DNA of 53,466 nucleotides from Nitrososphaerota archaeon (GTDB taxonomy: Archaea > Thermoproteota > Nitrososphaeria > Conexivisphaerales > Conexivisphaeraceae). This document shows positions 26,367-33,698 of the stretch, one piece after another (position 1 is the first letter of the stretch; every line of letters starts with the position of its first letter). Below the pieces are notes generated by a model. The model saw only the letters and a program-made list of their open reading frames with translations, made no database searches and was not told the origin of the DNA. Made by a program: the position numbers and the translations under genes. The stretch lies in contig WYEM01000016.1 of NCBI GenBank assembly GCA_009903775.1, positions 1-53,466 of the forward strand, written 5' to 3'.

Positions 26367-27520
26367 ACGCGCTCCTGACGTACGTGGCGGCCACGGCGGG
26401 GCTGGCGCTCGCCGCGTCGGGCGCGGAGGCGGGCCTCCTGCTGTACTCGAGGACAGCGGGGCCGGGCTCCCCCTGCCCCGATCCGCAAGTGGACGAATAT
26501 CCGACCCTCTCCGTGATAATCCCTGCTTACAGGGAGGGCGAGCGCGTCATGGACGCGCTGGATTCCGCCGCGGGCCTGGACTATCCCAGGGACAGGCTGG
26601 AGGTCCTGCTCGCGCTGGAGCCCGACGATGATGTTACCCCGAGGGCCCTGGGGCGGCTGGCCGGCTGCACGGAGGCGCCCTGCGAGCGCGGGGGGATCAG
26701 GGTGCTCGTCGTCCGCAACTCCAGCGGTATCAGGAGCAAGCCGGCCGCGCTCAGGGAGGCAGCGAGGGCCGCGAGGGGGGACATCATATGCGTGCTCGAC
26801 GCGGAGGACGTGCTCGACAGGGATGCCGCCAAGGCCGCCGTGGGAGCCATCGCCGGGGACGTGGCGGCGGTGCAGCTGGCGAGGGACGCGAGGAACCCGA
26901 GGGAGAGGGGGCCCATAACTATAGCGCAGCACGGGGAGCTGGAGGCCAACAACAACTACTTCATACCGGCCCTCAGGAGGCTCACAGGGTTCGTCCCCAT
27001 CCTGGGATCGGGGTACTTCGTGCGCAGGAGCGCCCTGGAGGAGGTCGGCATGTGGGATCCCAGGGCCCCGGCCGAGGACCTGGACCTGACCGTGAAGCTG
27101 TACGAGAGGGGATACCGCGTCGAGTTCTTGGGCTCGCCGCGCGTCCACACGCTGGCGGTCACCAGCCTCAGGGGGCTCATAAGGCAGAGGGAGAGGTGGA
27201 TCAGGGGGACGCTCCTGGTGATGCCGAGGGCAATGAAGGTGCTCGGGAGGGCCTGGCCGGTGGTGCTGTCCTACATGGTATCGCCCATAGCCTGGATGCT
27301 CGCCGACGCGTGGCCGCTCATATGGTTCGTGGATCCCGCCGCGCAGGCGCTCATAGCGGGCGCCTCGGCCGCCTCGCTGGCCATATACGCGCTCAAGCTG
27401 AGGATGCAGGGGGGCGCCCCATCGGCCCCGCTCGTGTCCATCGTGTACGCGATGGCCGCCTGGCTCGCGGTCGCCAAGCTGATGGTCGCCCCGAGGTCGT
27501 GGAGCAGGACGCGCGGTTAG
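26363..27520 (+). CDS. Membrane GT2 family glycosyltransferase
   Basis: Processive-type family 2 glycosyltransferase. After an N-terminal hydrophobic helix come LSVIIPAYREGERV, the nucleotide-sugar region CVLDAEDVLD (DxD-like), GSGYFVRRSALEEVG, AEDLDLTVKLYERGY (ED of the catalytic base) and RQRERWIRGT (Q/RxxRW). Three to four C-terminal helices follow. ATG 26363 is preceded by a purine-rich stretch and overlaps the upstream stop. The acceptor is unknown; the pairing with a UPF0104 protein points to polyprenyl- or lipid-linked sugar transfer. Confidence 0.85.
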   Translation: MNALLTYVAATAGLALAASGAEAGLLLYSRTAGPGSPCPDPQVDEYPTLSVIIPAYREGERVMDALDSAAGLDYPRDRLEVLLALEPDDDVTPRALGRLAGCTEAPCERGGIRVLVVRNSSGIRSKPAALREAARAARGDIICVLDAEDVLDRDAAKAAVGAIAGDVAAVQLARDARNPRERGPITIAQHGELEANNNYFIPALRRLTGFVPILGSGYFVRRSALEEVGMWDPRAPAEDLDLTVKLYERGYRVEFLGSPRVHTLAVTSLRGLIRQRERWIRGTLLVMPRAMKVLGRAWPVVLSYMVSPIAWMLADAWPLIWFVDPAAQALIAGASAASLAIYALKLRMQGGAPSAPLVSIVYAMAAWLAVAKLMVAPRSWSRTRG

Positions 27521-27560
27521 GCGCCAACTTTTTTTACGAGCGCCAGCATGGTGGGTCAGG

Positions 27561-28580
27561 TTGGTGCCCGGGGGGCCCCGCGCCTGGTGGAGGGTCGCCA
27601 AGAGGTATGTGGAGTTCTCCCTGGGGAGGAATCCATCGCCGATCTTCGCGTCGTACTTCGTGACGTACAGGTGCAACCTCAAGTGCAGGTTCTGCTTCAT
27701 AAGGAGGGACGACAGCCCCGAGCTGGACCCTGCGGGCGCCAGGGAGGTCGTGAGGAGGATCTGCGCGTCCGGCGTGCCGGCGCTGGACTTCAGCGGGGGC
27801 GAGCCCTTCCTGAGGAGGGACATGGAGGAGCTCGGGGCGCTCTCCAGGAGCATGGGGTGCGTGACCGGCGTCAACACCAACGGCACGCTCATAGACGGCA
27901 GGAGGGCCAGTAGCATAGCGGGCTCGTTCGACTACGTGACCATATCCATAGATGGCCCGGAGGACGTGCATGACAGGATCAGGGGGGCGGGGGGCACGTA
28001 CGCGCGCGCCAGGTCCGCGATGGCCGCGCTGAGGGACGCGGGCGCCAGGGTCGGCGTGAGCTCGGTCGTCATGCCCTCGAACGCGGACGGCATAGCGAGG
28101 GCGCTGGACGACCTGAGCGGGCTCTACGACTACGTGATAGTCCAGGCGGTGATGCCGCCCGAGGGGCCGTCCGGCGACGGCGTCAGGAGGCTGCTCTCGC
28201 GCCTGGAGGAGCTGAGGGGCTCCGGCGTGGACGTGCTGGTGCCCCGGCAATTCCTGAGCGGGATACCGGAGTACCTGGACGGCAGGGCCCCGAAGGTCTG
28301 CGACGCCATGAGGCTCTACTTCGCGGTCGACCCGATGGGCCGGCTCCTCGCCTGCGGCGCCCGCACGGACATAGCGCTGGGCAGCATATTGGACGGGGAT
28401 ATCCGCGAGCTGCTCGAGAACCCGCCGCGGGACGCCGTGAGGAAGGTCGAGGAGTGCGGCGGCTGCTGGATAGCCTGTACGACCGGCACGAGCCTAGCCG
28501 TCCGCAGCCCGCTCGACTACATCAGGTGGATCAGCGGCCCGGCGATCCGCCGGCGCCGCGGCCCGGGCCGCACATATTAA
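27561..28580 (+). CDS. Radical SAM protein with SPASM-like C-terminus
   Basis: 339 residues. The SAM cluster motif is CNLKCRFC in FVTYRCNLKCRFCFIRR; LDFSGGEPFLR, VNTNGTLID and VTISIDGP follow as expected for the TIM barrel. The C-terminal part has cysteines in VCDAMRL, LLACGART and VEECGGCWIACT, suggesting auxiliary Fe-S ligation as in SPASM proteins, which modify peptides or other substrates. TTG 27561 (or GTG 27564) lies about 26 nt after a T-rich box at 27530-27537. Its stop overlaps the HEPN start (TAATG). The substrate is unknown. Confidence 0.82.
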   Translation: MVPGGPRAWWRVAKRYVEFSLGRNPSPIFASYFVTYRCNLKCRFCFIRRDDSPELDPAGAREVVRRICASGVPALDFSGGEPFLRRDMEELGALSRSMGCVTGVNTNGTLIDGRRASSIAGSFDYVTISIDGPEDVHDRIRGAGGTYARARSAMAALRDAGARVGVSSVVMPSNADGIARALDDLSGLYDYVIVQAVMPPEGPSGDGVRRLLSRLEELRGSGVDVLVPRQFLSGIPEYLDGRAPKVCDAMRLYFAVDPMGRLLACGARTDIALGSILDGDIRELLENPPRDAVRKVEECGGCWIACTTGTSLAVRSPLDYIRWISGPAIRRRRGPGRTY

Positions 28581-28939
28581 TGGGGGTCCGGGCCACCCAG
28601 ACCGTGGAGAGGCTGGACGGCGCGCTGAGGGAGTTCAGGGCCGCCAGGCGCAGCGCCGCCGAGGGCAAGTACGCTGTGGCGTGCATGGCGGCCAGGCAGT
28701 CCGCGGCCGACGCGCTCGAGGCGCTCCTGGGCGCGAGGGGGAGGGAGGCGCGGGGGGCCACCCTGGGCGACCTCCTGAGGGAGATGGGGGACCTCTACGA
28801 CGTCTCCCAGATAGCGCGCGCCGCCGCGGAGCTCGATTCCTGCTCGGAATATGGGGAGGACCTGGGGCCGAGCGAGTTTGCGGCCGCCAGGGCCCTGGCG
28901 CGCGCCGAGCAGGTCATACTTTGGGTGAGGGAACGCCTT
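28580..28939 (+). CDS. HEPN-domain protein
   Basis: About 120 residues of helical HEPN pattern: ALREFRAARRSAAEGKYAVACMAARQSAADALEALL, then LYDVSQIARAAAELDSCSEYGED and AAARALARAEQVILWVRERL. HEPN proteins are often RNases of toxin systems or accessory helical modules; the RxxxxH motif is not obvious and no MNT antitoxin gene is adjacent. ATG 28580 overlaps the radical SAM stop. No stop occurs at the domain end: the frame is open to 29242 through the antisense of the MFS gene. The end given is the end of homology. Confidence 0.65.
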
Positions 28940-30152
28940 CCCGGGCCGCGCCAGCCGGGTCGAGCGCGAAGGCTCGGACCGCGGGCTCCGACGCCCCGCG
29001 GCCCCCGGCCCGCGACATGTAACCCCTCAGCATCGCGTAGGGGATCAGCGACGCGAACGCCGCGGCGGAGGTCAGCGCCCAGAGCCACCCGTACCCCAGG
29101 GGGACGAAGATCAGGGGCGCGACGGCCCCGGCGACCACGCCGCTCAGCTGCCAGAAGAGGTTGGCGGCGCCCGTCACGCTGCCGGATCTATCGGGTCCGC
29201 CCAGGACGCTCGCCAGGGTTGAATTGGAGGGGGTCATCATGAACCTGAAGAATCCCATGGCGAGCGCCACTAGCGCGAGCCACGCCGGGGCCCTCAGCAG
29301 CGCGAAGCCCAGCAGGGTCGCGCCGTACGGGGGTATAGACAGGAGGAAAGCGCGCCAGAGGCCCACCCTGGCTATCAGGTAGCCGGTGAACACTGTGGAC
29401 GCGATCCCCGCGACTGCGGTCATCGAGTATATCTCCCCGGCCAGCACGCCGGACATGCCTGTGGACCTAAGGTACTGGTAGGCGTAGAAGGCGAACGCCC
29501 AGTATGAGAAGTAGAAGAGGAATCCGCCGGCCGAGAGCAGCGCCATGTCCCTCCTGGCGAGCACCCTGAGATCCGGGGGCGCGCCCGCGCGGTCCTTCAC
29601 GTCCCTCACGAGCGCCAGGACCGCCGCGGCGACCGCCGCGGACGCGATCCCTATCAGGTAGTACCCCCAGCGCCATCCGAGGTCCTCCGCCGCGGCGGGG
29701 AGCCCGATCCCCAGCAGGATTATCGAGAGCGGCCACGCCAGGCTGTAGTAGCCCATCGCCTTCGCGAGGCCGCCGCCCTCGAAGCTGCCGGAGATGAGCT
29801 TGACCGTCGTGGGGTATATCCAGCCGGCGCTGAACCCCATGAGGGCGCTCCCCACGTACTCGACGGGCATCGAGCCGGCGAGGCCGCTCAGCGCCGAGGA
29901 TCCCGCCAGGCCCAGCAGCGCGGCCACTAGGACCGCCTTCGGGCCGATGGCGTCGGACACCATGCCCGAGGGCACCTGAACCGCCACGTATGCGGCGAAG
30001 AACAGCGAGAACATCACACCGTCGTCGTAGGGCGTGGGGTGGAGGGAGGAATATGTGGACAGCACGCTCCAGGCCAGCCTCGAGTAATAGCTCAGGAAGA
30101 AGGATGCGGACGCCAGCACGACGTATAGATAGCTGCGCACAGCGGCGATCAT
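28914..30152 (-). CDS. MFS transporter
   Basis: 412 residues with about twelve hydrophobic helices. MFS motif A appears as GMVSDAIGPKAVL between helices 2 and 3, with a matching GYLIARVGLWRAFL between helices 8 and 9. SAGWIYPTTVKLISGSF resembles the sugar phosphate/organic anion branch. ATG 30152 opens directly into the first helix; further upstream in-frame sequence is not membrane-like. The 3' end overlaps the convergent HEPN gene by about 25 nt. The substrate is unknown. Confidence 0.85.
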   Translation of the reverse strand: MIAAVRSYLYVVLASASFFLSYYSRLAWSVLSTYSSLHPTPYDDGVMFSLFFAAYVAVQVPSGMVSDAIGPKAVLVAALLGLAGSSALSGLAGSMPVEYVGSALMGFSAGWIYPTTVKLISGSFEGGGLAKAMGYYSLAWPLSIILLGIGLPAAAEDLGWRWGYYLIGIASAAVAAAVLALVRDVKDRAGAPPDLRVLARRDMALLSAGGFLFYFSYWAFAFYAYQYLRSTGMSGVLAGEIYSMTAVAGIASTVFTGYLIARVGLWRAFLLSIPPYGATLLGFALLRAPAWLALVALAMGFFRFMMTPSNSTLASVLGGPDRSGSVTGAANLFWQLSGVVAGAVAPLIFVPLGYGWLWALTSAAAFASLIPYAMLRGYMSRAGGRGASEPAVRAFALDPAGAAREGVPSPKV

Positions 30153-30390
30153 CTGCGCTCCAAACGATATTAACGTTGGGAGTGAGGATGTATGTAGAAT
30201 TCTAGCGAGTAATGAACTATTATTCCCCGAGGTAGGCGCCCAGCAGTAACCGAGGGATCCTGACGCGGGCCTGTCGCAGTACCTCATGGATCCCGAGGCG
30301 CATCTCGGCGGTTAACGCAACCTCCGCCGTGATAAAAACGACAAGCCTAGCCCCCTCTGGGGACGGGATCGTCCCACCCTGTAGGCCGGA
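30153..30390. other. Spacer upstream of the MFS gene
   Basis: About 240 nt without a recognisable gene. Its A/T-rich part (30160-30225) probably holds the MFS promoter (gatatta near 30166-30172). The remainder is GC-rich with short stops in all frames, and may be residue of the former TnpB element. Confidence 0.4.
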
Positions 30391-30407
30391 GCGAAAGGCT
30401 TTTAAAC
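30391..30407 (+). promoter_or_regulatory. BRE/TATA promoter before the orphan TnpB-type RNA
   Basis: gcgaaa (BRE-like) followed by cttttaaac (30399-30407) gives a near-ideal archaeal core promoter. Its centre lies about 26 nt upstream of 30429, exactly where similarity to the TnpB right-end scaffold begins. Confidence 0.6.
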
Positions 30408-30428
30408 AGGGCCCTGTCAGGATGCTCA

Positions 30429-30515
30429 GTAGCGCCCGTCAAGGGGGCGTAACCGCCGAGACCCCGCCCCGGGATCCCGGGGAACTCTCGCCCTTCAGGG
30501 CGGGGAGGGGGTCAG
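30429..30515 (+). ncRNA. Orphan TnpB-type guide RNA scaffold (omega RNA-like)
   Basis: About 87 nt nearly identical to the scaffold at the end of the tnpB fragment (19849-19920 plus 18699-18716), here uninterrupted. It contains a terminal hairpin (cgccc-ttca-gggcg) and ends in ggtcag, the point after which the guide begins in such RNAs. No tnpB frame precedes it, but a BRE/TATA sits at the right distance. The following bases from 30516 would be the guide. Either a solo right end left by excision or a transcribed stand-alone RNA. Confidence 0.6.
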
Positions 30516-30588
30516 CCATGATGAACGGGAGCGTACTGCCAGCCGTAACAGGGATAGAGCCCGCGCGCTCGGCTCGATCGGGCGTGCC

Positions 30589-31030
30589 ATGCCGCCGAGG
30601 GGGAGGAGGCCGGCCGCGCTGGACGCGGCCGCGGAGGGAGTGAACGGCCGGAAGATCTACGCGTGGGCCGCGATGTGCGTGGACGCGGGGAAGCCTCCCG
30701 CCATAGAGGCGTCATATCCAGTAGCCCCTCGTCTCCTCGGGCCGGGCGCTCGGGACCTGCGAACGAACCGGCGCTCGTCGCGGAGGGACCGCGGCGCTCA
30801 CGTGTCGTCCGGGAGCCGGGCTGCGGCGCTATCACGAGGCGCTCGGGGACGGGAGCGGGTCCGAGAGGTCCTTCAGCTCCCTGAAGAGGGTTATGAGTGC
30901 CTTCTTCAAGGGCATGGACGCAGGGAGGTCGAGGATCGCATCGCTGGATAGAATCGTCGACATTTTCTTCGCGTACCACGACGGGCTGAGGTTCCAAGAG
31001 GGGATGGGGCGCTTGCCGTCTTATGCGATC
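30589..31030 (+). pseudogene. Decayed DDE transposase (IS6/ISC774-like)
   Basis: Fragments in two frames read like a transposase. GVNGRKIYAWAAMCVDAGKPPAIEASY (from about 30637) resembles the strand with the first Asp. RYHEALGDGSGSERSFSSLKRVMSAFFKGMD and then DIFFAYHDGLRF (30825-31005) resemble the Glu-containing C-terminal part. A shift and loss of the central portion separate them, and no ends could be defined. The family assignment is tentative. Confidence 0.5.
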
Positions 31031-31091
31031 GCGATCCTCCGTGATCCCCTTATCCGGCCATCACCACCTGAGGGGGGGAGGTTCGTCCTTC

Positions 31092-31844
31092 TCATATCAG
31101 GAGCGCCGAGAGGATCATCGACATTATTCCGCTGACGAATATCCCGTCGAACGTCCCGGCTCCCCCGATGCTCACGAGCCACGCGGCTATCTCGTCGCCC
31201 CTCGCCAGGAGGTTCGCGACGTCCGCGCCCACCAGCGCGCCGAAGATCGCGCCCACGTAGGAGATGGTGGGGGCGAACGCCTGCAAACCCAGGGGCCACG
31301 TGAGCAGGAGCGCCGAGAAGAGCGATGACATGGGCGGGATGAAGGCCGGGACCACGATCCCCACGCCCCGCACTATCTTGGAGGACCTGTACGTCACGGC
31401 CGCCACCACGACCGCGGTCGCCGCGGTCATCGCCAGCAGTTCCGGGGCCCTGGGGTTCAGCGCCTCAGCTATCGTCATCAGGGCGGCGATGGATATCGGG
31501 ACGAGCGCCCCGCCCACGTTTACGGCGATGAGCGATTCCACGGTAGTCCACCTGGGCCTCGCGACTGGCACGGGTATCCCGAAGAGGCTCACGTAGTCCA
31601 CCTCCAAGATCTGGGCGAGCACCTCGCGGCGCTTCACGACCACATTCAGGAACCCCAGGAGAGGCGACAGCGCGAGCAGGGCGAGGACCGCCGGCAGCGC
31701 CGCGGGAATCCCGAGGGGCCCCAGCGCCGCGGCGAGCGCCCCCGGAAGCACGTATCCCAGGAGTATGGGCACTAGGAGCACTAGGAACAGCGCGCCCATC
31801 AAGCCGGGGTGCGCCGGCGGCGATATTATCAGCCGCCTGTTCAC
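31092..31844 (-). CDS. DUF1614 membrane protein
   Basis: 250 residues with about seven hydrophobic helices. The C-terminal SIGGAGTFDGIFVSGIMSMILS is the DUF1614 hallmark, and ESLIAVNVGGALVPISIAAL fits the central part. The function is unknown. GTG 31844 is chosen because a TATA-like ttaaatct (minus strand, 31868-31875) lies 26 nt upstream and the longer frame has a non-membrane leader. It is divergent from the ThiN-type regulator. Confidence 0.75.
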   Translation of the reverse strand: MNRRLIISPPAHPGLMGALFLVLLVPILLGYVLPGALAAALGPLGIPAALPAVLALLALSPLLGFLNVVVKRREVLAQILEVDYVSLFGIPVPVARPRWTTVESLIAVNVGGALVPISIAALMTIAEALNPRAPELLAMTAATAVVVAAVTYRSSKIVRGVGIVVPAFIPPMSSLFSALLLTWPLGLQAFAPTISYVGAIFGALVGADVANLLARGDEIAAWLVSIGGAGTFDGIFVSGIMSMILSALLI

Positions 31845-31903
31845 GCACCGCGTTCGATGCGCTGGAGATTTAACCATAGTGGACGCGCAGTGAAATATAA
31901 TTA

Positions 31904-31912
31904 CTTTTATAT
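31904..31912 (+). promoter_or_regulatory. TATA-like box ahead of a GC-rich island
   Basis: cttttatat on the plus strand is centred about 26 nt before the start of the GC-rich segment at 31932. It is too far (136 nt) from the regulator start for leaderless expression. Confidence 0.4.
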
Positions 31913-31925
31913 TGAGTTTAATTGC

Positions 31926-32005
31926 GGAAACCGCCCGAAGGCGGGATGGCCAGCGGTGCGCCCGGCGCCGGGAGTCCCGTCGGCCGCACATATGGTGCCT
32001 ATAGA
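31926..32005 (+). ncRNA. Possible structured RNA or leader in the spacer
   Basis: An 80-nt GC-rich island inside an A/T-rich divergent spacer. It has a stem ccgcc-cgaa-ggcgg (31931-31944) and a perfect 12-nt palindrome cccggcgccggg (31961-31972). A TATA-like box precedes it and a T-rich stretch follows at 32017-32024. It could be a small RNA or a long 5' leader of the regulator gene. It does not match the TPP riboswitch core by eye. Confidence 0.35.
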
Positions 32006-32009
32006 ACCA

Positions 32010-32030
32010 GGTTATCATTTTTATTTAACC
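32010..32030. promoter_or_regulatory. Inverted repeat over the regulator promoter
   Basis: ggtta-(11 nt)-taacc surrounds the T-rich TATA region (32018-32027) about 26 nt before GTG 32048. It is a plausible autoregulatory site for the following HTH/ThiN protein; the short arms make this weak. Confidence 0.35.
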
Positions 32031-32047
32031 ATGATATAAAGGGCACC

Positions 32048-32935
32048 GTGACGCCGTTCGAGCTCGCCGCCAAGTTCGTGGTGCCCCAGCTCAGGGCGCT
32101 GACCGCGCAGAGGCTCCTCCAGCGGGGGATGAGCCAGAACGAGGTCGCCAGGAGGCTGGGGGTGACGCAGCCCATGGTGAGGAAGTACTCGGCGGGCGCG
32201 GAGGGCGCCCTGGAGGAGCTCGCGGAGGCCGGCCTGCCCAGGGAGGCCGCGATGGCCATGGCCGACGTGCTCGCGGATGCCGCGGAGAGGGGACCCTGGG
32301 AGCATGCTGTGACTATGGCCACACTCGTTTCATCGCTGCTCAGCGGAGGGAGCCTCTGCGCCCTCCACAGGAGGCTCGACCGCGGCGTGCCCCAGGGCTG
32401 CTCGCTCTGCGGCGACCTGCTGAGGGGTGGATCGGACGCCTACACGGAGGACGTGGCGAACGCCCTGTCGATCCTCGAGGGGGATCCGGACGCCTACAGG
32501 CTGATCCCCGAGGTCGGGATGAACATAGCAGTGGCGCCGCCCGGCGCGTCCACCGTGGAGCAGGTGGTCGGGGTGCCGGGGCGCGTCGTGAGAATTGGGA
32601 CGCGCGTGGTGGCACTGGGGAAGCCGTCCTACGGCGGCAGCACGCACACGGCCGGGGTGGCCCTCTGGGCCGGCAGGCGCTGGGGGTTCCCGGCGGCGGC
32701 TGTCGCGGCCCGCTACGGCGACGAGATCCTGAAGTCCGCCTTGGGCGCCGGGATGGTGATCCTGGAGGCGGGCGCGGACTCGCCGCGGAGGCCGGATCTA
32801 GTGGTGGATCGGGGCGGCCAGGGCGTTGAGCCCATAATCTACTTCCTGGGAGGCAGCGCCTCCGAGGCGGTCAGGAAGGCGCTGGGCGCGCTGCACGGCT
32901 CAGGGTCCCGGCCCGGCAGCTATCGTTATCTATAG
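32048..32935 (+). CDS. HTH-ThiN transcriptional regulator (ThiR-like)
   Basis: 295 residues. Residues 15-50 form an HTH (RLLQRGMSQNEVARRLGVTQPMVRKYSAG). A short Cys-containing linker with LCALHRRLDRGVPQGCSLCGDLL follows. The C-terminal half is a ThiN domain: LIPEVGMNIAVA, VGVPGRVVRIG, PSYGGSTHTAGVAL, LEAGADSPRRPDLVVDRGGQGVEP. This architecture is that of archaeal regulators of thiamine genes that sense thiamine phosphate. No thiamine gene is adjacent. GTG 32048 is supported by the TATA-like box. Confidence 0.82.
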   Translation: MTPFELAAKFVVPQLRALTAQRLLQRGMSQNEVARRLGVTQPMVRKYSAGAEGALEELAEAGLPREAAMAMADVLADAAERGPWEHAVTMATLVSSLLSGGSLCALHRRLDRGVPQGCSLCGDLLRGGSDAYTEDVANALSILEGDPDAYRLIPEVGMNIAVAPPGASTVEQVVGVPGRVVRIGTRVVALGKPSYGGSTHTAGVALWAGRRWGFPAAAVAARYGDEILKSALGAGMVILEAGADSPRRPDLVVDRGGQGVEPIIYFLGGSASEAVRKALGALHGSGSRPGSYRYL

Positions 32936-32954
32936 GGCCCCGCGCCGAGCAATT

Positions 32955-33698
32955 GTGCCGTCCGGGGAGGAGCGCTGGAGGAGCAGCGAGAGGATCGCGG
33001 CCGGCGTCCTGGAGAGCGCGGGCTTCAGGATCCTGGAGGAGCACGCGCGCCTGACGGTGGGCGGGGTCGAGGTGGGAGAGGTCGACCTCGTCGCCGAGAA
33101 GGATGGGCGCAGGTATGCCGTCGAGGTCAAGGCCGGGAGACTCGACGTGGGCGGCGTCAGGCAGGCGTACGTGAACGCGAGGCTGATGGGCGCCGAGCCG
33201 CTCGTCGTGTGCAGGGGGTTCTCGGACTCGTCCGCTGAGGCGCTGGCCAGGGAGCTGGGCGTGGAGGTCCTGGTGACCTCGGACCTCTTCCTAGTGGAGC
33301 CGGAGGAGCTCGAATCGGTCCTGAGGGAGGTGCTGTACGACGCGCTGGAGGAGCTCGCCTCGCTCCTCGCGTCGGATGCGGCGCTCTCGGAGGACGACGC
33401 GAGGATCCTGAGGGCGGTGGCGGAGGCCGAGGACCTCTCGGAGGCCGCGGGGAGGCTGGGCGTGGGCGTCGGCGACCTGGCCAGGGCGCTGGACGGCATG
33501 AGGTCCAGGGGCGTCCTGCCCAGGTGGGCCAGGAAGTACGGCAGCCTCAGGTTGGCCGCGGGGGTGATACTGGCCAGGGACAGGGTGAGGAGGGCCCTCA
33601 GGTCCCTCGGGGGGCCTGATCGAGCGCGCCCCTCCCGCCCTCCAGGAGCTGCGCCACGTCCAGCACCCTCAGTCCGAAGGACTGCGCCTCCGACCTGA
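32955..33698 (+). CDS. PD-(D/E)XK nuclease-like protein
   Basis: 247 residues. The N-terminal half has a restriction-endonuclease-like core: a helix with ERIAAGVLESAGF, then VGEVDLVAEKDGRRYAVEVKAGRLDVGGV, with D, E and K in nuclease spacing, then PLVVCRGFSDSSAEALARELGVEVLV. The C-terminal half contains a winged-helix-like stretch (LRAVAEAEDLSEAAGRLGVGVGDLARALDGMRSRGVLP). The last 34 codons overlap the convergent etfD-like gene and look like antisense extension. Likely a DNA-processing protein; the pathway is unknown. Confidence 0.6.
   Translation: MPSGEERWRSSERIAAGVLESAGFRILEEHARLTVGGVEVGEVDLVAEKDGRRYAVEVKAGRLDVGGVRQAYVNARLMGAEPLVVCRGFSDSSAEALARELGVEVLVTSDLFLVEPEELESVLREVLYDALEELASLLASDAALSEDDARILRAVAEAEDLSEAAGRLGVGVGDLARALDGMRSRGVLPRWARKYGSLRLAAGVILARDRVRRALRSLGGPDRARPSRPPGAAPRPAPSVRRTAPPT

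Noticed and set aside
31921-32047. TPP riboswitch upstream of the ThiN-domain regulator
   Set aside because: The conserved TPP-aptamer core sequences were not seen; the region has only short GC stems.
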